Positions 41,619 to 51,402 of a stretch of 64,000 nucleotides of DNA are shown piece after piece (position 1 is the first letter of the stretch; every line of letters begins with the position of its first letter). The notes beneath the pieces are model-generated. The model was given only the letters and a program-made list of their open reading frames with translations. It was not told the origin of the DNA and made no database searches. Origin of the DNA: Lysobacter enzymogenes (lineage in GTDB: Bacteria; Pseudomonadota; Gammaproteobacteria; Xanthomonadales; Xanthomonadaceae); the NCBI RefSeq assembly GCF_017355525.1, contig NZ_CP067395.1, forward strand, positions 1,860,001 to 1,924,000, written 5' to 3'. A program made the translations under genes and the position numbers.

Positions 41619-42908
41619 TTACTCGGCCGAAGCCACCTTGGGCTGCGCCGGCGGCGTCTGGTAGATCAGGTACGGCTCGGACTTGTGTTCGATGACCGAC
41701 TCGTCCACGACCACCTTGCTGACGTTCTCCAGCGACGGCAGTTCGTACATCGTGTCCAGCAGCACCGACTCGACGATGGTGCGCAGGCCGCGCGCGCCGG
41801 TCTTGCGCTTGAGCGCCTTCTTGGCGATCGCCGACAGCGCGTCGGGACGGAACTCCAGCTCGACGTTCTCCATCTCGAACAGCTTGCGGAACTGCTTGGT
41901 GATCGCGTTCTTCGGCTCGGTCAGGATCGAGATCAGCGCCGGCTCGTCGAGTTCCTCGAGCGTGGCGACCACCGGCAGGCGGCCGACGAACTCGGGGATC
42001 AGGCCGAACTTGATCAGGTCCTCGGGCTCGACGTCGGCGAGGATCTTGCCGATGTCGATCTTGCGCTCGCTGCTCTTGACCTTGGCGCCGAAGCCGATGC
42101 CGCCGGCCTCGGTGCTGCGCTGCTGGATGATCTTGTCCAGACCGGCGAACGCGCCGCCGACCACGAACAGGATGTTGCGCGTGTCGACCTGCAGGAATTC
42201 CTGCTGCGGATGCTTGCGCCCGCCCTGCGGCGGCACGCTGGCGATGGTGCCTTCGATCAGCTTCAGCAGCGCCTGCTGCACGCCTTCGCCGGACACGTCG
42301 CGGGTGATCGACGGGTTGTCGCTCTTGCGCGAGATCTTGTCGATTTCGTCGATGTAGACGATGCCCTGCTGGGCCTTCTCGACGTCGTAGTCGCACTTCT
42401 GCAACAGCTTCTGGATGATGTTCTCCACGTCTTCGCCCACGTAACCGGCTTCGGTCAGCGTGGTGGCGTCGGCGATGGTGAACGGCACATTGAGCAGGCG
42501 CGCCAGCGTTTCCGCCAGCAGCGTCTTGCCCGACCCGGTCGGGCCGACCAGCAGGATGTTCGACTTCGACAATTCGACGTCGTCGTTCTTCTGCCGGCTC
42601 TCGATGCGCTTGTAGTGGTTGTACACGGCGACCGCGAGCGTGCGCTTGGCGCGCTGCTGGCCGATCACGTACTGATCGAGCACCTCGAGGATCTCGCGCG
42701 GCTTGGGCAGGTGGCTGCGCGCCGACTGCGCCTTCTCCTCGAGTTCCTCGCGGATGATGTCGTTGCACAGCTCCACGCACTCATCGCAGATGAACACGCT
42801 CGGGCCCGCGATCAGCTTGCGGACTTCGTGCTGGCTTTTACCGCAGAACGAGCAATACAGGATCTTGTTGCTGTCGCCCGTGCTGCGTCCTTGTCGTTCG
42901 TCGGTCAT
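41619..42908 (-). CDS. clpX: ClpX, ATPase subunit of ClpXP
   Basis: The protein has 429 residues. The N-terminal zinc-binding domain has Cys19, Cys22, Cys41 and Cys44 (YCSFCGK and ICDECVELC). Walker A is [15 protein letters not shown], Walker B has [10 protein letters not shown], and the ClpP-docking loop region and sensor motifs are conserved ([18 protein letters not shown]). It unfolds tagged substrates and feeds them to ClpP. It lies 215 bases downstream of clpP with its own promoter candidate at 42957-42985. Confidence 0.98.
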   Translation of the reverse strand: MTDERQGRSTGDSNKILYCSFCGKSQHEVRKLIAGPSVFICDECVELCNDIIREELEEKAQSARSHLPKPREILEVLDQYVIGQQRAKRTLAVAVYNHYKRIESRQKNDDVELSKSNILLVGPTGSGKTLLAETLARLLNVPFTIADATTLTEAGYVGEDVENIIQKLLQKCDYDVEKAQQGIVYIDEIDKISRKSDNPSITRDVSGEGVQQALLKLIEGTIASVPPQGGRKHPQQEFLQVDTRNILFVVGGAFAGLDKIIQQRSTEAGGIGFGAKVKSSERKIDIGKILADVEPEDLIKFGLIPEFVGRLPVVATLEELDEPALISILTEPKNAITKQFRKLFEMENVELEFRPDALSAIAKKALKRKTGARGLRTIVESVLLDTMYELPSLENVSKVVVDESVIEHKSEPYLIYQTPPAQPKVASAE

Positions 42909-42956
42909 GCTTGGTTTGGCCCGTTGGTGCTCAGTCTTGTGGTGCGCGTTGGCTTC

Positions 42957-42985
42957 TTAATATGCCCAAAAGGCCTGGGCGGCAA
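42957..42985 (-). promoter_or_regulatory. Candidate sigma-70 promoter of clpX
   Basis: On the minus strand, TTGCCG (42985-42980), a 17-base spacer and TATTAA (42962-42957), about 49 bases upstream of the clpX start. Confidence 0.5.
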
Positions 42986-43123
42986 GCGCCGCCGAGGCTC
43001 GTTCAGGCGGCTCGGCCCGAGAATAGCACAGCCTCCCGGGCCATCCCCTCGAACCCGCCGCCGTCGACATAGTTCAGCGCGATCAAGGGTTTGCGCGTGT
43101 TGCCGGCCCGCCCAGCGGCGTCC

Positions 43124-43750
43124 TTACGAGGCCTGGACGGTCTCGTCGGGACGGCGCTCGAGGACCTGGTCGACCAGGCCGTAATCGCGCGCGGCCTCGG
43201 CGCTCTTGAAGTTGTCGCGCTCGGTGTCGCGGGCGATGGTCTCCAGCGACTGGCCGGTGTGCTTGGCCAGGATTTCGTTGAGGCGCTGACGCAGGGTCAG
43301 GATCTCGCGCGCGTGGATGTCGATGTCGGTGGCCTGACCCTGGAAGCCGCCGAGCGGCTGATGGATCATGACCCGCGAATTCGGCAGCGCCAGGCGCTTG
43401 CCCTTGGCGCCGGCGGCGAGCAGCAAAGCGCCCATGCTGGCGGCCTGGCCGATGCAGATCGTGCTCACGTCGGGCTTGATGTACTGCATGGTGTCGTAGA
43501 TCGCCATGCCGGCGGTGACCACGCCGCCCGGCGAGTTGATGTAGAAGTTGATGTCCTTCTCGGGGTTTTCGGCCTCGAGGAACAGCATCTGGGCCACGAT
43601 CACGTTGGCGACGTGGTCGTCGACGCCGCCGACCAGGAAGATCACGCGCTCCTTGAGCAGGCGCGAATAGATGTCGTAGGCGCGTTCGCCGCGGCTGGTC
43701 TGTTCGACCACCATCGGCACCAGGTTCAGGGCTTTGGTTAGGTTATCCAT
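43124..43750 (-). CDS. clpP: ClpP, ATP-dependent protease proteolytic subunit
   Basis: The protein has 208 residues. The catalytic triad is Ser105 ([14 protein letters not shown]), His130 ([10 protein letters not shown]) and Asp179 (ARDTERDNF). [20 protein letters not shown] is the conserved handle. The N-terminal residues form the propeptide. It forms the 14-subunit chamber that works with ClpX. It lies downstream of tig. Confidence 0.98.
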   Translation of the reverse strand: MDNLTKALNLVPMVVEQTSRGERAYDIYSRLLKERVIFLVGGVDDHVANVIVAQMLFLEAENPEKDINFYINSPGGVVTAGMAIYDTMQYIKPDVSTICIGQAASMGALLLAAGAKGKRLALPNSRVMIHQPLGGFQGQATDIDIHAREILTLRQRLNEILAKHTGQSLETIARDTERDNFKSAEAARDYGLVDQVLERRPDETVQAS

Positions 43751-44053
43751 GAGTTAAACGGCACCTGTGGCTGATATAGGGGGCGCGGGATTGCGTGCGC
43801 GGTTCCGCCCAACTTGGGGCCGGCCGCGGCGCAGCGCAAGAGGCGCGATTGCCAAAAACGCGGCGCAGGCTGCAAGCGGCGCGTCCGGGCGGCTGACTCG
43901 ACCGGCTGGCGGCCATTCCGGCCGGCGCTTGCAGCGACCCTGGCCGATACGGGCGGCTTTCGCAGCGAAGGCCCCGCGGGAGGGCCTTCGGACGGACGCG
44001 CTGGCGAAGCTGGCTGATGCGACGCACTGCAGAAACGGAACTGCCAAAACAAG
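43751..44053. other. Gene-free stretch between tig and clpP
   Basis: These 303 bases hold the clpP promoter region and a family C-like palindrome at about 43978-43993 (CGCGGGAGGGCCTTCGGACG). No gene is seen. A CCCCTATAT motif upstream of clpP resembles a sigma-32 -10 box, but no matching -35 was found. Confidence 0.5.
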
Positions 44054-44079
44054 CGGCCCGCGGCGGTGGCCGCGGGCCG
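44054..44079 (-). terminator. Terminator of tig
   Basis: A perfect 11-base stem CGGCCCGCGGC / GCCGCGGGCCG with a GGTG loop, 10 bases past the tig stop; the transcript continues CTTGTTTTGG. Confidence 0.85.
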
Positions 44080-44089
44080 TTGCGATCGC

Positions 44090-45391
44090 TCAGTTCGGAC
44101 GGATCGCGTCGCTGAACGACAGCGGCTGCTCGGTGTGCTGGGCGCGCTCGGCGATCCAGTCGATCACCTGCTCCTCCATCACCCGGTTCTGCAGGCCGGC
44201 CATCAGCTGCTGGTCGTTGCGGTACAGGTCGATCACCTGCTGCGGCTCCTCGTAGGTCGAGGCGATCAGGCGCAGGGTCTCGTTGACGCGCTTGGGTTCC
44301 AGGCGCAGGTCGTTGCGGCGGGCGATCTCGCCGACCAGCAGGCCGACCAGCACGCGCTTGCGCGCCGAATCCATATAGTTCAGGTGCGCGTCGTCCGGCG
44401 CGGCGATCTGGCGGCCCTGGCGGCGCGCCTGCTCGACGGTCTGCCAGACCATGTTGCGGGCTTCCTGCTCGACCAGCTTCGGCGGCATTTCGACCGACTC
44501 GTAGGCCTTGACCAGCTGCTCGCCGACTTCCTGGCGCAGGCGGTTCATCAGCGCGCCCTTGAGCTCGCGCTCCAGGTTGGTGCGGATGTCGGCGCGGAAC
44601 TGCTCGGCATCGCCGCTGCGCACGCCGAAGCTCTTGATGAACTCGGCGTCGACCGTCGGCAGCACCGGCTCGGACACGTGGTTGAGCTTGAGGTGGACGT
44701 CGGCGGTCTTGCCGGCGACGTCGGCGGCGCGCCAATCGGCCGGGAACTCGACCTGGGCGACCTTCTCCTCGCCGGCCTTGACGCCGACCATCGCGTCTTC
44801 CAGCGGCTTGAACATCGCGCCGGAGCCGATCTGGGTGCTGCCGTACTCGGCGCCTTCGGCCGGCAGGCGCAGGCCGTCGACTTCGGTCCAGGTCTCCACT
44901 TCGACCACGTCGCCTTCCTGGGCGCCGCGCTCGACCGGATTCAGGGTGCGGCGCTGCAGGCGCAGGTTCTCGATCATCGCGTCGATGTCGGCGTCGGAGA
45001 CCTCGGCCGTGTGGCGCACGATCTCCAGCTTGGCGACGTCGATGTCGCCGAAGTCCGGCACCACTTCGAAGGTGGCGACGTACGACAGGGTGCCGTCGGC
45101 TTCGCCGGCCGGCTCGATCGCCGGGTTGCCGGCGATCTGCAGCTGCTCCTTGCGGATCGCGTCGCCGAAGCTCTCGCGCAGCATGCCGTCGAGGATTTCG
45201 GCGCGGACCTGGGCGCCGAAGCGCTGCTCGATGATCTTGGCCGGCACCTTGCCCGGGCGGAAGCCCTTGATGTTGGCGCCGCGCGCGATTTCGCGCAGGC
45301 GGCCGCCGACCTGGGTTTCCAGGTTTTCGGCCGGGAGGCTGAAGGTCAGTCGGCGCTCCAGCGAGCCCAGCGATTCGAGCGAAACTTGCAT
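44090..45391 (-). CDS. tig: Trigger factor
   Basis: The protein has 433 residues from ATG at 45391 ([20 protein letters not shown]); an upstream in-frame GTG at 45397 touches the GGAG site and is rejected. The ribosome-binding signature is [20 protein letters not shown]. The FKBP-type prolyl isomerase domain has [20 protein letters not shown]. The C-terminal helical chaperone arms follow. It binds nascent chains at the ribosome exit. It starts the tig-clpP-clpX-lon order. The stretch upstream to the tRNA-Leu gene is about 500 bases. Confidence 0.98.
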   Translation of the reverse strand: MQVSLESLGSLERRLTFSLPAENLETQVGGRLREIARGANIKGFRPGKVPAKIIEQRFGAQVRAEILDGMLRESFGDAIRKEQLQIAGNPAIEPAGEADGTLSYVATFEVVPDFGDIDVAKLEIVRHTAEVSDADIDAMIENLRLQRRTLNPVERGAQEGDVVEVETWTEVDGLRLPAEGAEYGSTQIGSGAMFKPLEDAMVGVKAGEEKVAQVEFPADWRAADVAGKTADVHLKLNHVSEPVLPTVDAEFIKSFGVRSGDAEQFRADIRTNLERELKGALMNRLRQEVGEQLVKAYESVEMPPKLVEQEARNMVWQTVEQARRQGRQIAAPDDAHLNYMDSARKRVLVGLLVGEIARRNDLRLEPKRVNETLRLIASTYEEPQQVIDLYRNDQQLMAGLQNRVMEEQVIDWIAERAQHTEQPLSFSDAIRPN

Positions 45392-45896
45392 ATCCACTCC
45401 TGCGACCGCGGCACCCGCCGCGGCGACGATGTTGTTGATCCGGTCCGGCCCGGCCCGGAATGAAGCTCGCCGGGCGGCGGAACTTGCTAGTTTGGCGGAT
45501 TACGCGCTGGGCTGCCAGCGCCGCGAACGCTGCGCGGGCCGTGGGCGGCGGGTTTTGGGGTCGTTGGCGGGTTTTGCGGGGGTTGTCGCAGAAGGTGCTG
45601 GGATTTCGGTGGCGCGCAGGCGTCGATCAGGGCCGCTGGAGGTGCGTTCGGGGCATACCGGACGGATCGGGGCGGCTTTGGGGCAGTACGTACGCCGGGG
45701 ACTGCGCACGGGGCGAGGCGCTTTGCCCCTGGCCCCGGCCAGTTTCGCGGGGCGGGTTGGGGCTCGGTTTCGGCGACGGGTGTGAAGGACCAGCCGGAGT
45801 CGGTTTGTCGCGGCGGGCTCGGCGGCAGAAAAGCGCCGGCTGGAGCGGCCAGCCATTGATGCCGGGCGAGGCGGCTGTTTTTTCTGCCGGACGCCT
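45392..45896. other. Gene-free stretch between tRNA-Leu and tig
   Basis: About 505 bases. Frames running through it on the minus strand enter the tRNA-Leu gene and have no protein-like composition, so no gene is called. It should contain the tig promoter; nothing else stands out. Confidence 0.55.
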
Positions 45897-45981
45897 TGGT
45901 GCGAAAGGCGGGACTCGAACCCGCACGCCTTGCGGCGCTGGAACCTAAATCCAGTGCGTCTACCAATTCCGCCACTTTCGC
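45897..45981 (-). tRNA. tRNA-Leu (TAG)
   Basis: An 85-base class II tRNA on the minus strand: acceptor GCGAAAG / CTTTCGC, discriminator A, encoded CCA, anticodon TAG in GGATTTAGGTTCC, a long variable arm and T-loop GGTTCGAGTCC. A -10 candidate TAGAAT lies at 46014-46009, upstream on the minus strand. Confidence 0.96.
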
Positions 45982-46134
45982 ATTGCGCCGGCGCGCGGCC
46001 GGGTCCGCATTCTAACGGCGCGACGGCGCAAAAGCGCGAGCCCTCGTGCGGCCGCACCGGACGCCAGCGCCGGCAAGCCGCCGACCGGCGCGCGCAGCTA
46101 TGCTGCGGCCTCTCCCCTCCCGACTGCGACCGCC

Positions 46135-47094
46135 ATGCGCGAGCTGTATCCCGAGATCGAGCCTTACCGCACCCACCGTCTGGCCGTGGATGCGATCCAC
46201 GAGCTGCACATCGAGGAATGCGGCAACCCCGACGGCCTGCCGGTGCTGTTCCTGCACGGCGGCCCCGGCGCCGGCGTGTCGCCGTACCACCGCCGCTTCT
46301 TCGACCCCAGCCGCTACCGCATCGTGCTGTTCGACCAGCGCGGCGCCGGCAAGTCCACGCCGCACGCCGAGTTGCGCGACAACACCACCTGGGACCTGGT
46401 CGCCGACATCGAACGCATCCGCGCGCTGCTCGGGATCGAACGCTGGGTGGTGTTCGGCGGCTCGTGGGGCTCGACCCTGGCCCTGGCCTACGCGCAGACC
46501 CACCCGCAACCGGTGCTGGCGCTGGTGCTGCGCGGCATCTTCCTCGGCCGTCCGGCGGAACTGCGCTGGTTCAACGAACTCGACGGCGGCGCGCGCTGGA
46601 TCTTCCCCGAGCGTTGGCAGCGTTATCTGGACTACATCCCCGAGGAAGAACGCGGGCAGATGGTCGAAGCGTATTGGCGGCGCCTGGACAGCGACGACCC
46701 GCAGGTGCGGATCGAAGCGGCGATGGCCTGGAGCGATTGCGAAGGCGGCAGCACCACGCTGCTGCACGACCCGAACGAGCCGGGCGTCCACGGCGACGTC
46801 GGTTCGGCGGTCAGCGTGGCGCGCGCCGAAGCGCACTACTTCCGCCACGACGTGTTCCTGCAACCCGACCAGCTGCTGCGCGACGTCGGCCGCCTGCGCC
46901 ATATTCCGGCGACCATCGTGCACGGCCGCTACGACATCATCTGCCCGGTCAAGAGCGCGACCGATCTGGCCGCGGCGTGGCCGGAAGCGCAACTGCGCAT
47001 CGTGCTGGCCGGGCACAGCGCGGCCGATCCGGCGATCGTGGATGCGCTGGTGACGGCGACGGATGGGTTGGCGGAGCGGTTCGGCGCGCGCTGA
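46135..47094 (+). CDS. pip: Proline iminopeptidase
   Basis: The protein has 319 residues. It is an alpha/beta-hydrolase of peptidase family S33: oxyanion-hole HGGPGAGVSP near residue 40, FDQRGAGKSTPHAELRDNTT, and nucleophile elbow GGSWGSTLAL. The family-typical INVHGRYD-like segment is present as IVHGRYDIICP, with the His in the final LAGHSAADP block. It removes N-terminal Pro from peptides in the cytoplasm. It is monocistronic and convergent with the S41 gene. Confidence 0.96.
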   Translation: MRELYPEIEPYRTHRLAVDAIHELHIEECGNPDGLPVLFLHGGPGAGVSPYHRRFFDPSRYRIVLFDQRGAGKSTPHAELRDNTTWDLVADIERIRALLGIERWVVFGGSWGSTLALAYAQTHPQPVLALVLRGIFLGRPAELRWFNELDGGARWIFPERWQRYLDYIPEEERGQMVEAYWRRLDSDDPQVRIEAAMAWSDCEGGSTTLLHDPNEPGVHGDVGSAVSVARAEAHYFRHDVFLQPDQLLRDVGRLRHIPATIVHGRYDIICPVKSATDLAAAWPEAQLRIVLAGHSAADPAIVDALVTATDGLAERFGAR

Positions 47095-47104
47095 GCGGCT
47101 GCGC

Positions 47105-47125
47105 GCGCCGGCTCGCAACCGGCGC
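47105..47125. terminator. Weak hairpin between pip and the S41 gene
   Basis: The stem GCGCCGG / CCGGCGC with a 7-base loop lies 10 bases past the pip stop, followed by CGCATCTAACTTTATT. It could end both convergent genes. Confidence 0.5.
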
Positions 47126-47136
47126 CGCATCTAACT

Positions 47137-48174
47137 TTATTGCCCGCCCTGCGGCGCCGGACCGGCGCCGCACTGGCGCGTCAGCCATTGCGCCGCAGTG
47201 TCCAGCGGCTGCTCGCTGCGTTCGTCCGGTTGCAACGGCCCGTGCTGGACGCCGCCGTTGCGGTCGACCAGCCGCGAAGTCGTCAGCGCCAGCAGGCCGC
47301 CCGACGGCAGGCGGATCGATTGGTTGGAACTGGTCGCGCCGGCGGTCGGCGCACCGAAGGAGCGCACATTGCCCTGCCCCTTGAAGCCCAGCGCGGTGAT
47401 TTCGCCGGAACTGGCCGTGCGTGCGCCGAGGATCACGGCGACGTAGCGCGGCCGCGCCGGCAACGGCGGCAGGTCGATATCGGGCAGGCGCGTATCGCCC
47501 GAGTACAACGCGCCGCGTTTGACGATCAGCTCGGTGCGCCGGCCGCGGCCGTTGTCGTAAGCCTCGATCAGGCCCTCGTCGTACAACGGCGCCAGCCCGC
47601 CCATCATCGGCCACATATTGCCGCCGCCGTTGGCCGACAGATCGACGACCAGGCCGCACGCGCCGCCGCCGAGCGCCGCGCTCAATTCGCGCCGCACTTG
47701 CAGCGCCGCATCGGTCATCGCCGCGTCGCTGTCGCCGACCCAGGCATTGACCGACAAGCGCGGGAACCCGGCCACCGCAGGCTGAGCCGCCGCGATCGGC
47801 GGACGCGGGCCGCCTTTGCCTGCCGCGCCGCCCCGGCCCGCCGCCGCGGCCCCGCTCTGGCGGGCAGAGAGCTGTTCGGCGCTCATGTAAAACGAATGCC
47901 CGTCGCGCAGCGAGGCCAGCACATGGCGGATCGCCGCCGTGCGCCCCGCTTCGCCGGGCTGCGCGCGCACCAGTTCGGCCGCGCGCGCCTGCACCGCCGG
48001 CCAGTCCGGCCGGTCGGCGTTGAGCGCGCGCTGCCTGGCCATCTCGATGGTGCGGTCGACGTCGGCGTCGCCGGTCGCCGGCGTTGCGGTTTCGGCCGCC
48101 GTCGCGGCGGTGCCGGCGAAGGCCAGCGAGAAGACAAAGGCGTACAAAAACGAACGGTTTCGCGAGCGCGGCAT
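47137..48174 (-). CDS. S41-family (tail-specific type) secreted peptidase
   Basis: The protein has 345 residues. A signal peptide at 1-26 (FLYAFVFSLAFAGTAATAAE) sends it to the periplasm. The S41 fold is indicated by LRDGHSFYMSAEQL near residue 90, GLVVDLSANGGGNMWPMMGG near 175 and ARTASSGEITALGFKG at 251, where Ser255/256 is the likely nucleophile. HGPLQPDE near 311 is the C-terminal family motif. A Gly/Ala-rich low-complexity insert is at 105-133. No PDZ domain is seen. The substrate is unknown. It forms a monocistronic unit. Confidence 0.85.
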   Translation of the reverse strand: MPRSRNRSFLYAFVFSLAFAGTAATAAETATPATGDADVDRTIEMARQRALNADRPDWPAVQARAAELVRAQPGEAGRTAAIRHVLASLRDGHSFYMSAEQLSARQSGAAAAGRGGAAGKGGPRPPIAAAQPAVAGFPRLSVNAWVGDSDAAMTDAALQVRRELSAALGGGACGLVVDLSANGGGNMWPMMGGLAPLYDEGLIEAYDNGRGRRTELIVKRGALYSGDTRLPDIDLPPLPARPRYVAVILGARTASSGEITALGFKGQGNVRSFGAPTAGATSSNQSIRLPSGGLLALTTSRLVDRNGGVQHGPLQPDERSEQPLDTAAQWLTRQCGAGPAPQGGQ

Positions 48175-48510
48175 GTCCCAATCCCTGTGGTCGGCGCCGC
48201 GGACGCGAGTCCCGGCGTAGCGTGCGGAACGCGCAGGCTGCGCGTCGCCACCGGGCAGGACGATACGAGAAAGCGTACGACCGCGCCGCCGGCCACAGCG
48301 CTATCGTTCAGGCCGGATTGACGCTCGCACCCATTCCGCCACAGCGCGCACTGCAGACGCGCCCTGCCGGCCCGAAGGCCGGCAAGGCCGCCGTTTTTCG
48401 CGGAGTTTCGGTTTGCGTCGGTCTTCGTATGCGTATTCGACGCTGCGCGATCGCATCATCGAGACACGAACGATCCGCGCAAACCGATCATCGCTATCGC
48501 AACCTCGCGA
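48175..48510. other. Gene-free stretch with a short hairpin
   Basis: 336 bases. The only structure is TGCCGGCC-CGAA-GGCCGGCA at 48365-48384, which has no T tract. No gene is called. Confidence 0.5.
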
Positions 48511-48735
48511 TCACTCGATGCAATGGCCGCCGCCGACCGGGCAAGCCCGCACGAACACCCACTTGTTCTTGCTGCAGGTGTAGTAGTAGCGCCACCCGTT
48601 CTGCACGATGGTGGTCGCCGCGCCGTTCGGGCTGCAGTACTGCCCGGCCACCTGCGCATTCGCCGCGCCGACGCCGACGACCAGCCCCGCCACGAACACC
48701 GCAGCCGTCGCCGCCTTCATCATGGTCCGCTTCAT
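48511..48735 (-). CDS. Small secreted Cys-rich protein (74 residues)
   Basis: ATG at 48735 is preceded by AGGAGAGG at good spacing, the strongest ribosome-binding site in the area. The N-terminus is a clear signal peptide (MMKAATAAVFVAGLVVGVGA, cleavage after ANA). The mature part, about 47 residues, starts QVAGQYCSPNGAATTIVQNG and carries four Cys (YCSPNG, YTCSKN, ACPVGGG, HC), aromatic residues (WRYYY) and a VFVRACPVG core, which suggests two disulfides. I do not recognise it. It stands alone between an S41 peptidase and an unrelated secreted protein. Confidence 0.75.
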   Translation of the reverse strand: MKRTMMKAATAAVFVAGLVVGVGAANAQVAGQYCSPNGAATTIVQNGWRYYYTCSKNKWVFVRACPVGGGHCIE

Positions 48736-49115
48736 GTACCTCTCCTTTTGATGATGATGTCGCTGGATTCGCTCCGATGCTTCGCGCAGACGCGGGCGGA
48801 CACCTGCGGCGGCGCAAGGCGGCACGGGCAGCCAGCGATTCTGCCCTTGCTCGGAAAATCGGCGTTTCATGGGGGAGAGGTGCGACAGCGGAAGCCGGGA
48901 GTTGCGGTTGCGGCGGCCTCGCGGGTTATGGATAACCGATTTCCGCTGCCGTGTCCGGCGACCCGGCGTAACCGTCACACGAAAAATGTGCCGACGGCAC
49001 GCAGATTTCGGCTTGTGGACGCGGCGATGCGCCCAGCGGCCGTCCGTCCGGCGCGCACTGCCTGCGTCCATTCGAGCCTTTGCTTTTCGCCCGCGCTTGG
49101 CTTCCTAATGCGCGC
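48736..49115. other. Gene-free stretch between two divergent secreted proteins
   Basis: 380 bases that must hold promoters for both neighbours. No repeat, RNA gene or convincing promoter pair was identified. Confidence 0.45.
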
Positions 49116-49943
49116 ATGAAAACCGCCCTGCTCGCCCTGTGCCTGCTCAGCCCCGCCGCGCTGGCCTGCGACACCTCGTACCTGTCGTTGTCGGGCGGGC
49201 TCAGCGTAAAGACCTGCTCGCCGAAACCGGGCGCGACCGACTGCGTCGATTCGAGCTCGACGCTGCACGCCTACATCGAAGCCGTGCCGGACGACGATTC
49301 GGTCTTCTCCATCGGCCTGCAGTCCAGTCCGTGGCACATGTACGACGGCGACATGCGCATCCTCACCGCCGACGACATCGCCGCCACGGTGAAGCCCCGC
49401 CTCGACGCCAAAGTGAAGCGCGTCGAGCTGATCGGCTCGTGGACCGGCGTGTCGCCGAAACCGGGCGTGCCGTCGCTGGCCGACCGCCTGTCCAAGGCCC
49501 TCGACGGCTTCCCGGTCAAAGGCGAGAACGGCTTCCTGTGGCTGAAGAAGAACGGCGCCCGCCGCACCACGCGGCAAGCGTTCACCATGCGCGAAGGCGG
49601 CGGTTCGTATTTCCTGCCCAAAGGCGCCGAACTGTTCGTCCCTCTCGTCGCCGGCTGGCCCGCCTTCGTCCAGGACCAGATCCCCGAGGACAATGCCGAA
49701 ATGCTGATGCGCGCCGCCGCCGGCCAGGAGATTTTCTTCCTGTGTCCGGACCAGGCGCTGGAGGGCTTCGAGCATGCCGCGGACAAGGGCAGCGCGGTTG
49801 CCGCTTACAACGCCGCGATCATGCGGCTGGAACGCGCGAACCCGTCAGACCGCGCAGCGGCGATGGCCTTGCTCGAACGCGGCGCGGCGCTGGGCGATGC
49901 GAAGTCGCGCGCGCGTCTGGACGTCGAACGCGCGCGTAAGTAA
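49116..49943 (+). CDS. Uncharacterised exported protein with a C-terminal Sel1-like segment
   Basis: The protein has 275 residues from ATG at 49116. Residues 1-17 are a signal peptide (MKTALLALCLLSPAALAC); Cys18 next to the site could even be a lipobox, though LAC is not preceded by a full consensus. The middle part is unfamiliar (SPWHMYDGDMRILTADDIAA, then KARKNGARRTTRQAF-type basic stretch). The last 70 residues, ALEGFEHAADKGSAVAAYNA then ALLERGAALGDAKSRARLDV, resemble one or two Sel1/TPR repeats. Function unknown; Sel1 repeats usually mediate protein contacts. Confidence 0.72.
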   Translation: MKTALLALCLLSPAALACDTSYLSLSGGLSVKTCSPKPGATDCVDSSSTLHAYIEAVPDDDSVFSIGLQSSPWHMYDGDMRILTADDIAATVKPRLDAKVKRVELIGSWTGVSPKPGVPSLADRLSKALDGFPVKGENGFLWLKKNGARRTTRQAFTMREGGGSYFLPKGAELFVPLVAGWPAFVQDQIPEDNAEMLMRAAAGQEIFFLCPDQALEGFEHAADKGSAVAAYNAAIMRLERANPSDRAAAMALLERGAALGDAKSRARLDVERARK

Positions 49944-50134
49944 GTCGCGGATCGAATCGAACGTGAGGGACTCGCGTTTCGGCGCGATCCGCCGCGTTTC
50001 ACGTCGACGACGAGAGGAGGCTGGCCGAAGCGGCTGAGCGCCACGCATCCGTCGAAATCGGCGCTGCGATCGCGGTCGGGGAAAAATCTCGGCGGCAGTT
50101 CGAGAAGCAGCCAATTCCCGCGGATCGCGCCAGC

Positions 50135-50590
50135 TCAGCGCGATTCCCGCGACGAAACCTTCGCCAGCGCCGCCGCCCGGTCGCGCAGATAAGCGCCCAA
50201 GCCGACGCCGAACGTCGCCGCCAATGCCAGCAGCGACGCCTCCACAGCGGCGGCTAGCGCGTCGATAGCGACGGGAAACACCTGCGGCCATGCGGCGGAC
50301 AAGGCCCACGACAAGGTCAACGACAGCACGATCGCGAAGAACGCGGCCGCCACCGCGCCTGCGATGGGACGCGCCGCGGCGCCGGCGGCCATGCGCGCGA
50401 ACACCGCCAGATAGATCGCGAACACCGCCACGGTGCCGATCGCTTCGATCCGCGCCGCATCGCGCACGCTCTCGACGGCGAACAAGCCGCTGACCAAACC
50501 GACGACGGCGCCGGCGAGCAGCAACGCCAACGAATATCGGGCGACGCGTTTCCAATCCATGCCCGCGACCTTGCTGTCGCTCGACTCCAT
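50135..50590 (-). CDS. Uncharacterised membrane protein
   Basis: The protein has 151 residues from ATG at 50590, after AAAGGATT; MDWKRV 10 codons on is an alternative. There are four predicted membrane helices: about residues 17-38, 48-68, 75-100 and 115-140. The tail is basic and hydrophilic. No family is recognised. It resembles a small DUF-type inner-membrane protein. It lies next to the tRNA cluster. Confidence 0.7.
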   Translation of the reverse strand: MESSDSKVAGMDWKRVARYSLALLLAGAVVGLVSGLFAVESVRDAARIEAIGTVAVFAIYLAVFARMAAGAAARPIAGAVAAAFFAIVLSLTLSWALSAAWPQVFPVAIDALAAAVEASLLALAATFGVGLGAYLRDRAAALAKVSSRESR

Positions 50591-50637
50591 GCCGCAATCC
50601 TTTTGCCGCTGCGCGCGGACGAATATCCGCCGGAAAA

Positions 50638-50670
50638 GAAAAAGGACCCGGCTTTCGCCGAGTCCTTTTC
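50638..50670. terminator. Terminator after the tRNA-Lys gene
   Basis: AAAAGGACCCGGC / GCCGAGTCCTTTT with a TTTC loop and one mismatch, followed by CTTG on one side and a T tract on the other. It is 6 bases from the tRNA-Lys 3' end, so it probably ends the tRNA operon on the minus strand. Confidence 0.8.
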
Positions 50671-50675
50671 TTGTT

Positions 50676-50751
50676 TGGTGGGCCGTCAAGGATTCGAACC
50701 TTGGACCTATTGATTAAGAGTCAACTGCTCTACCAACTGAGCTAACGGCCC
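50676..50751 (-). tRNA. tRNA-Lys (CTT)
   Basis: A 76-base tRNA: acceptor GGGCCGT / ACGGCCC, discriminator A, encoded CCA, anticodon CTT in GACTCTTAATC, T-loop GGTTCGAATCC. Last of the four-tRNA operon. Confidence 0.97.
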
Positions 50752-50837
50752 GGTAAAACCGAGGAGCGAATCTTACACAACAACTTCGCTCCGCACAACA
50801 CTTTCGTTACAACCATCTTCCGTCGCAACGATTTGAA

Positions 50838-50915
50838 TGGGGTGGCTGAGGGGACTCGAACCCCCGACATCTGGAATCACAATCCAGTACTCTAACCAGC
50901 TGAGCTACAGCCACC
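50838..50915 (-). tRNA. tRNA-His (GTG)
   Basis: A 78-base tRNA including the extra 5' G (G-1 paired with C73) and encoded CCA. Anticodon GTG in GGATTGTGATTCC, T-loop GGTTCGAGTCC. Confidence 0.97.
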
Positions 50916-50964
50916 GTAGAAACAATTACCAGCTGCGCATTGTACCGCACAGCGCTTGCGAATT

Positions 50965-51041
50965 TGGCGCGCCCGGCAGGAATCGAACCTGCAACCACCG
51001 GCTTAGAAGGCCGGTGCTCTATCCGGTTGAGCTACGGGCGC
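50965..51041 (-). tRNA. tRNA-Arg (TCT)
   Basis: A 77-base tRNA: acceptor GCGCCCG / CGGGCGC, discriminator G, encoded CCA, anticodon TCT in GCCTTCTAAGC, T-loop GGTTCGATTCC. Confidence 0.97.
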
Positions 51042-51083
51042 CAGGAAAGCGAATCTTAACTGACGGCCGGCCTGGACGATGGA

Positions 51084-51160
51084 TGGTCGGGGCAGAGGGA
51101 TTCGAACCCACGACATCCAGCTCCCAAAGCTGGCGCTCTACCAGGCTGAGCTATACCCCG
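51084..51160 (-). tRNA. tRNA-Pro (TGG)
   Basis: A 77-base tRNA: acceptor CGGGGTA / TGCCCCG (one mismatch at the last pair), discriminator A, encoded CCA, anticodon TGG in GCTTTGGGAGC, T-loop GGTTCGAATCC. First in the Pro-Arg-His-Lys operon. Confidence 0.97.
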
Positions 51161-51204
51161 GAACCGGGACTCTCGTAGCGCGCCAACGCCGCGAAAGGCC
51201 GCAT

Positions 51205-51233
51205 AGTTTCGTCGCCGCTTCCTGAACTGTCAA
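51205..51233 (-). promoter_or_regulatory. Sigma-70 promoter of the tRNA operon
   Basis: On the minus strand, a perfect TTGACA (51233-51228), a 17-base spacer and GAAACT (51210-51205), then a GC-rich discriminator region typical of stable RNA promoters. It lies about 45 bases upstream of tRNA-Pro. Confidence 0.65.
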
Positions 51234-51402
51234 TCCTGTCGCGCAATCGCCGCGCCCCGCCCGTCCGCGCCCGGCGGCAAGCACACTTGGAAACATCCTG
51301 CCGCGGCCGGCCGCGCGGGGCCGCGTGTATGCTTCGGCCAGTCGAAAACATTCTCAAAGCGCCGGCAGAACCGGCGCTTGGCTACGAAAAGGAGCTACAC
51401 CG

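Noticed and set aside
43751..43800. Sigma-32 promoter of clpP (CCCCTATAT)
   Set aside because: No CTTGAAA-like box exists 13-16 bases upstream.
45487..45975. Minus-strand open frame upstream of tig
   Set aside because: It runs through the tRNA-Leu gene and has no protein-like features.
48365..48384. Terminator for the 74-residue secreted protein
   Set aside because: The 8-base hairpin is more than 120 bases past the stop and has no T tract.
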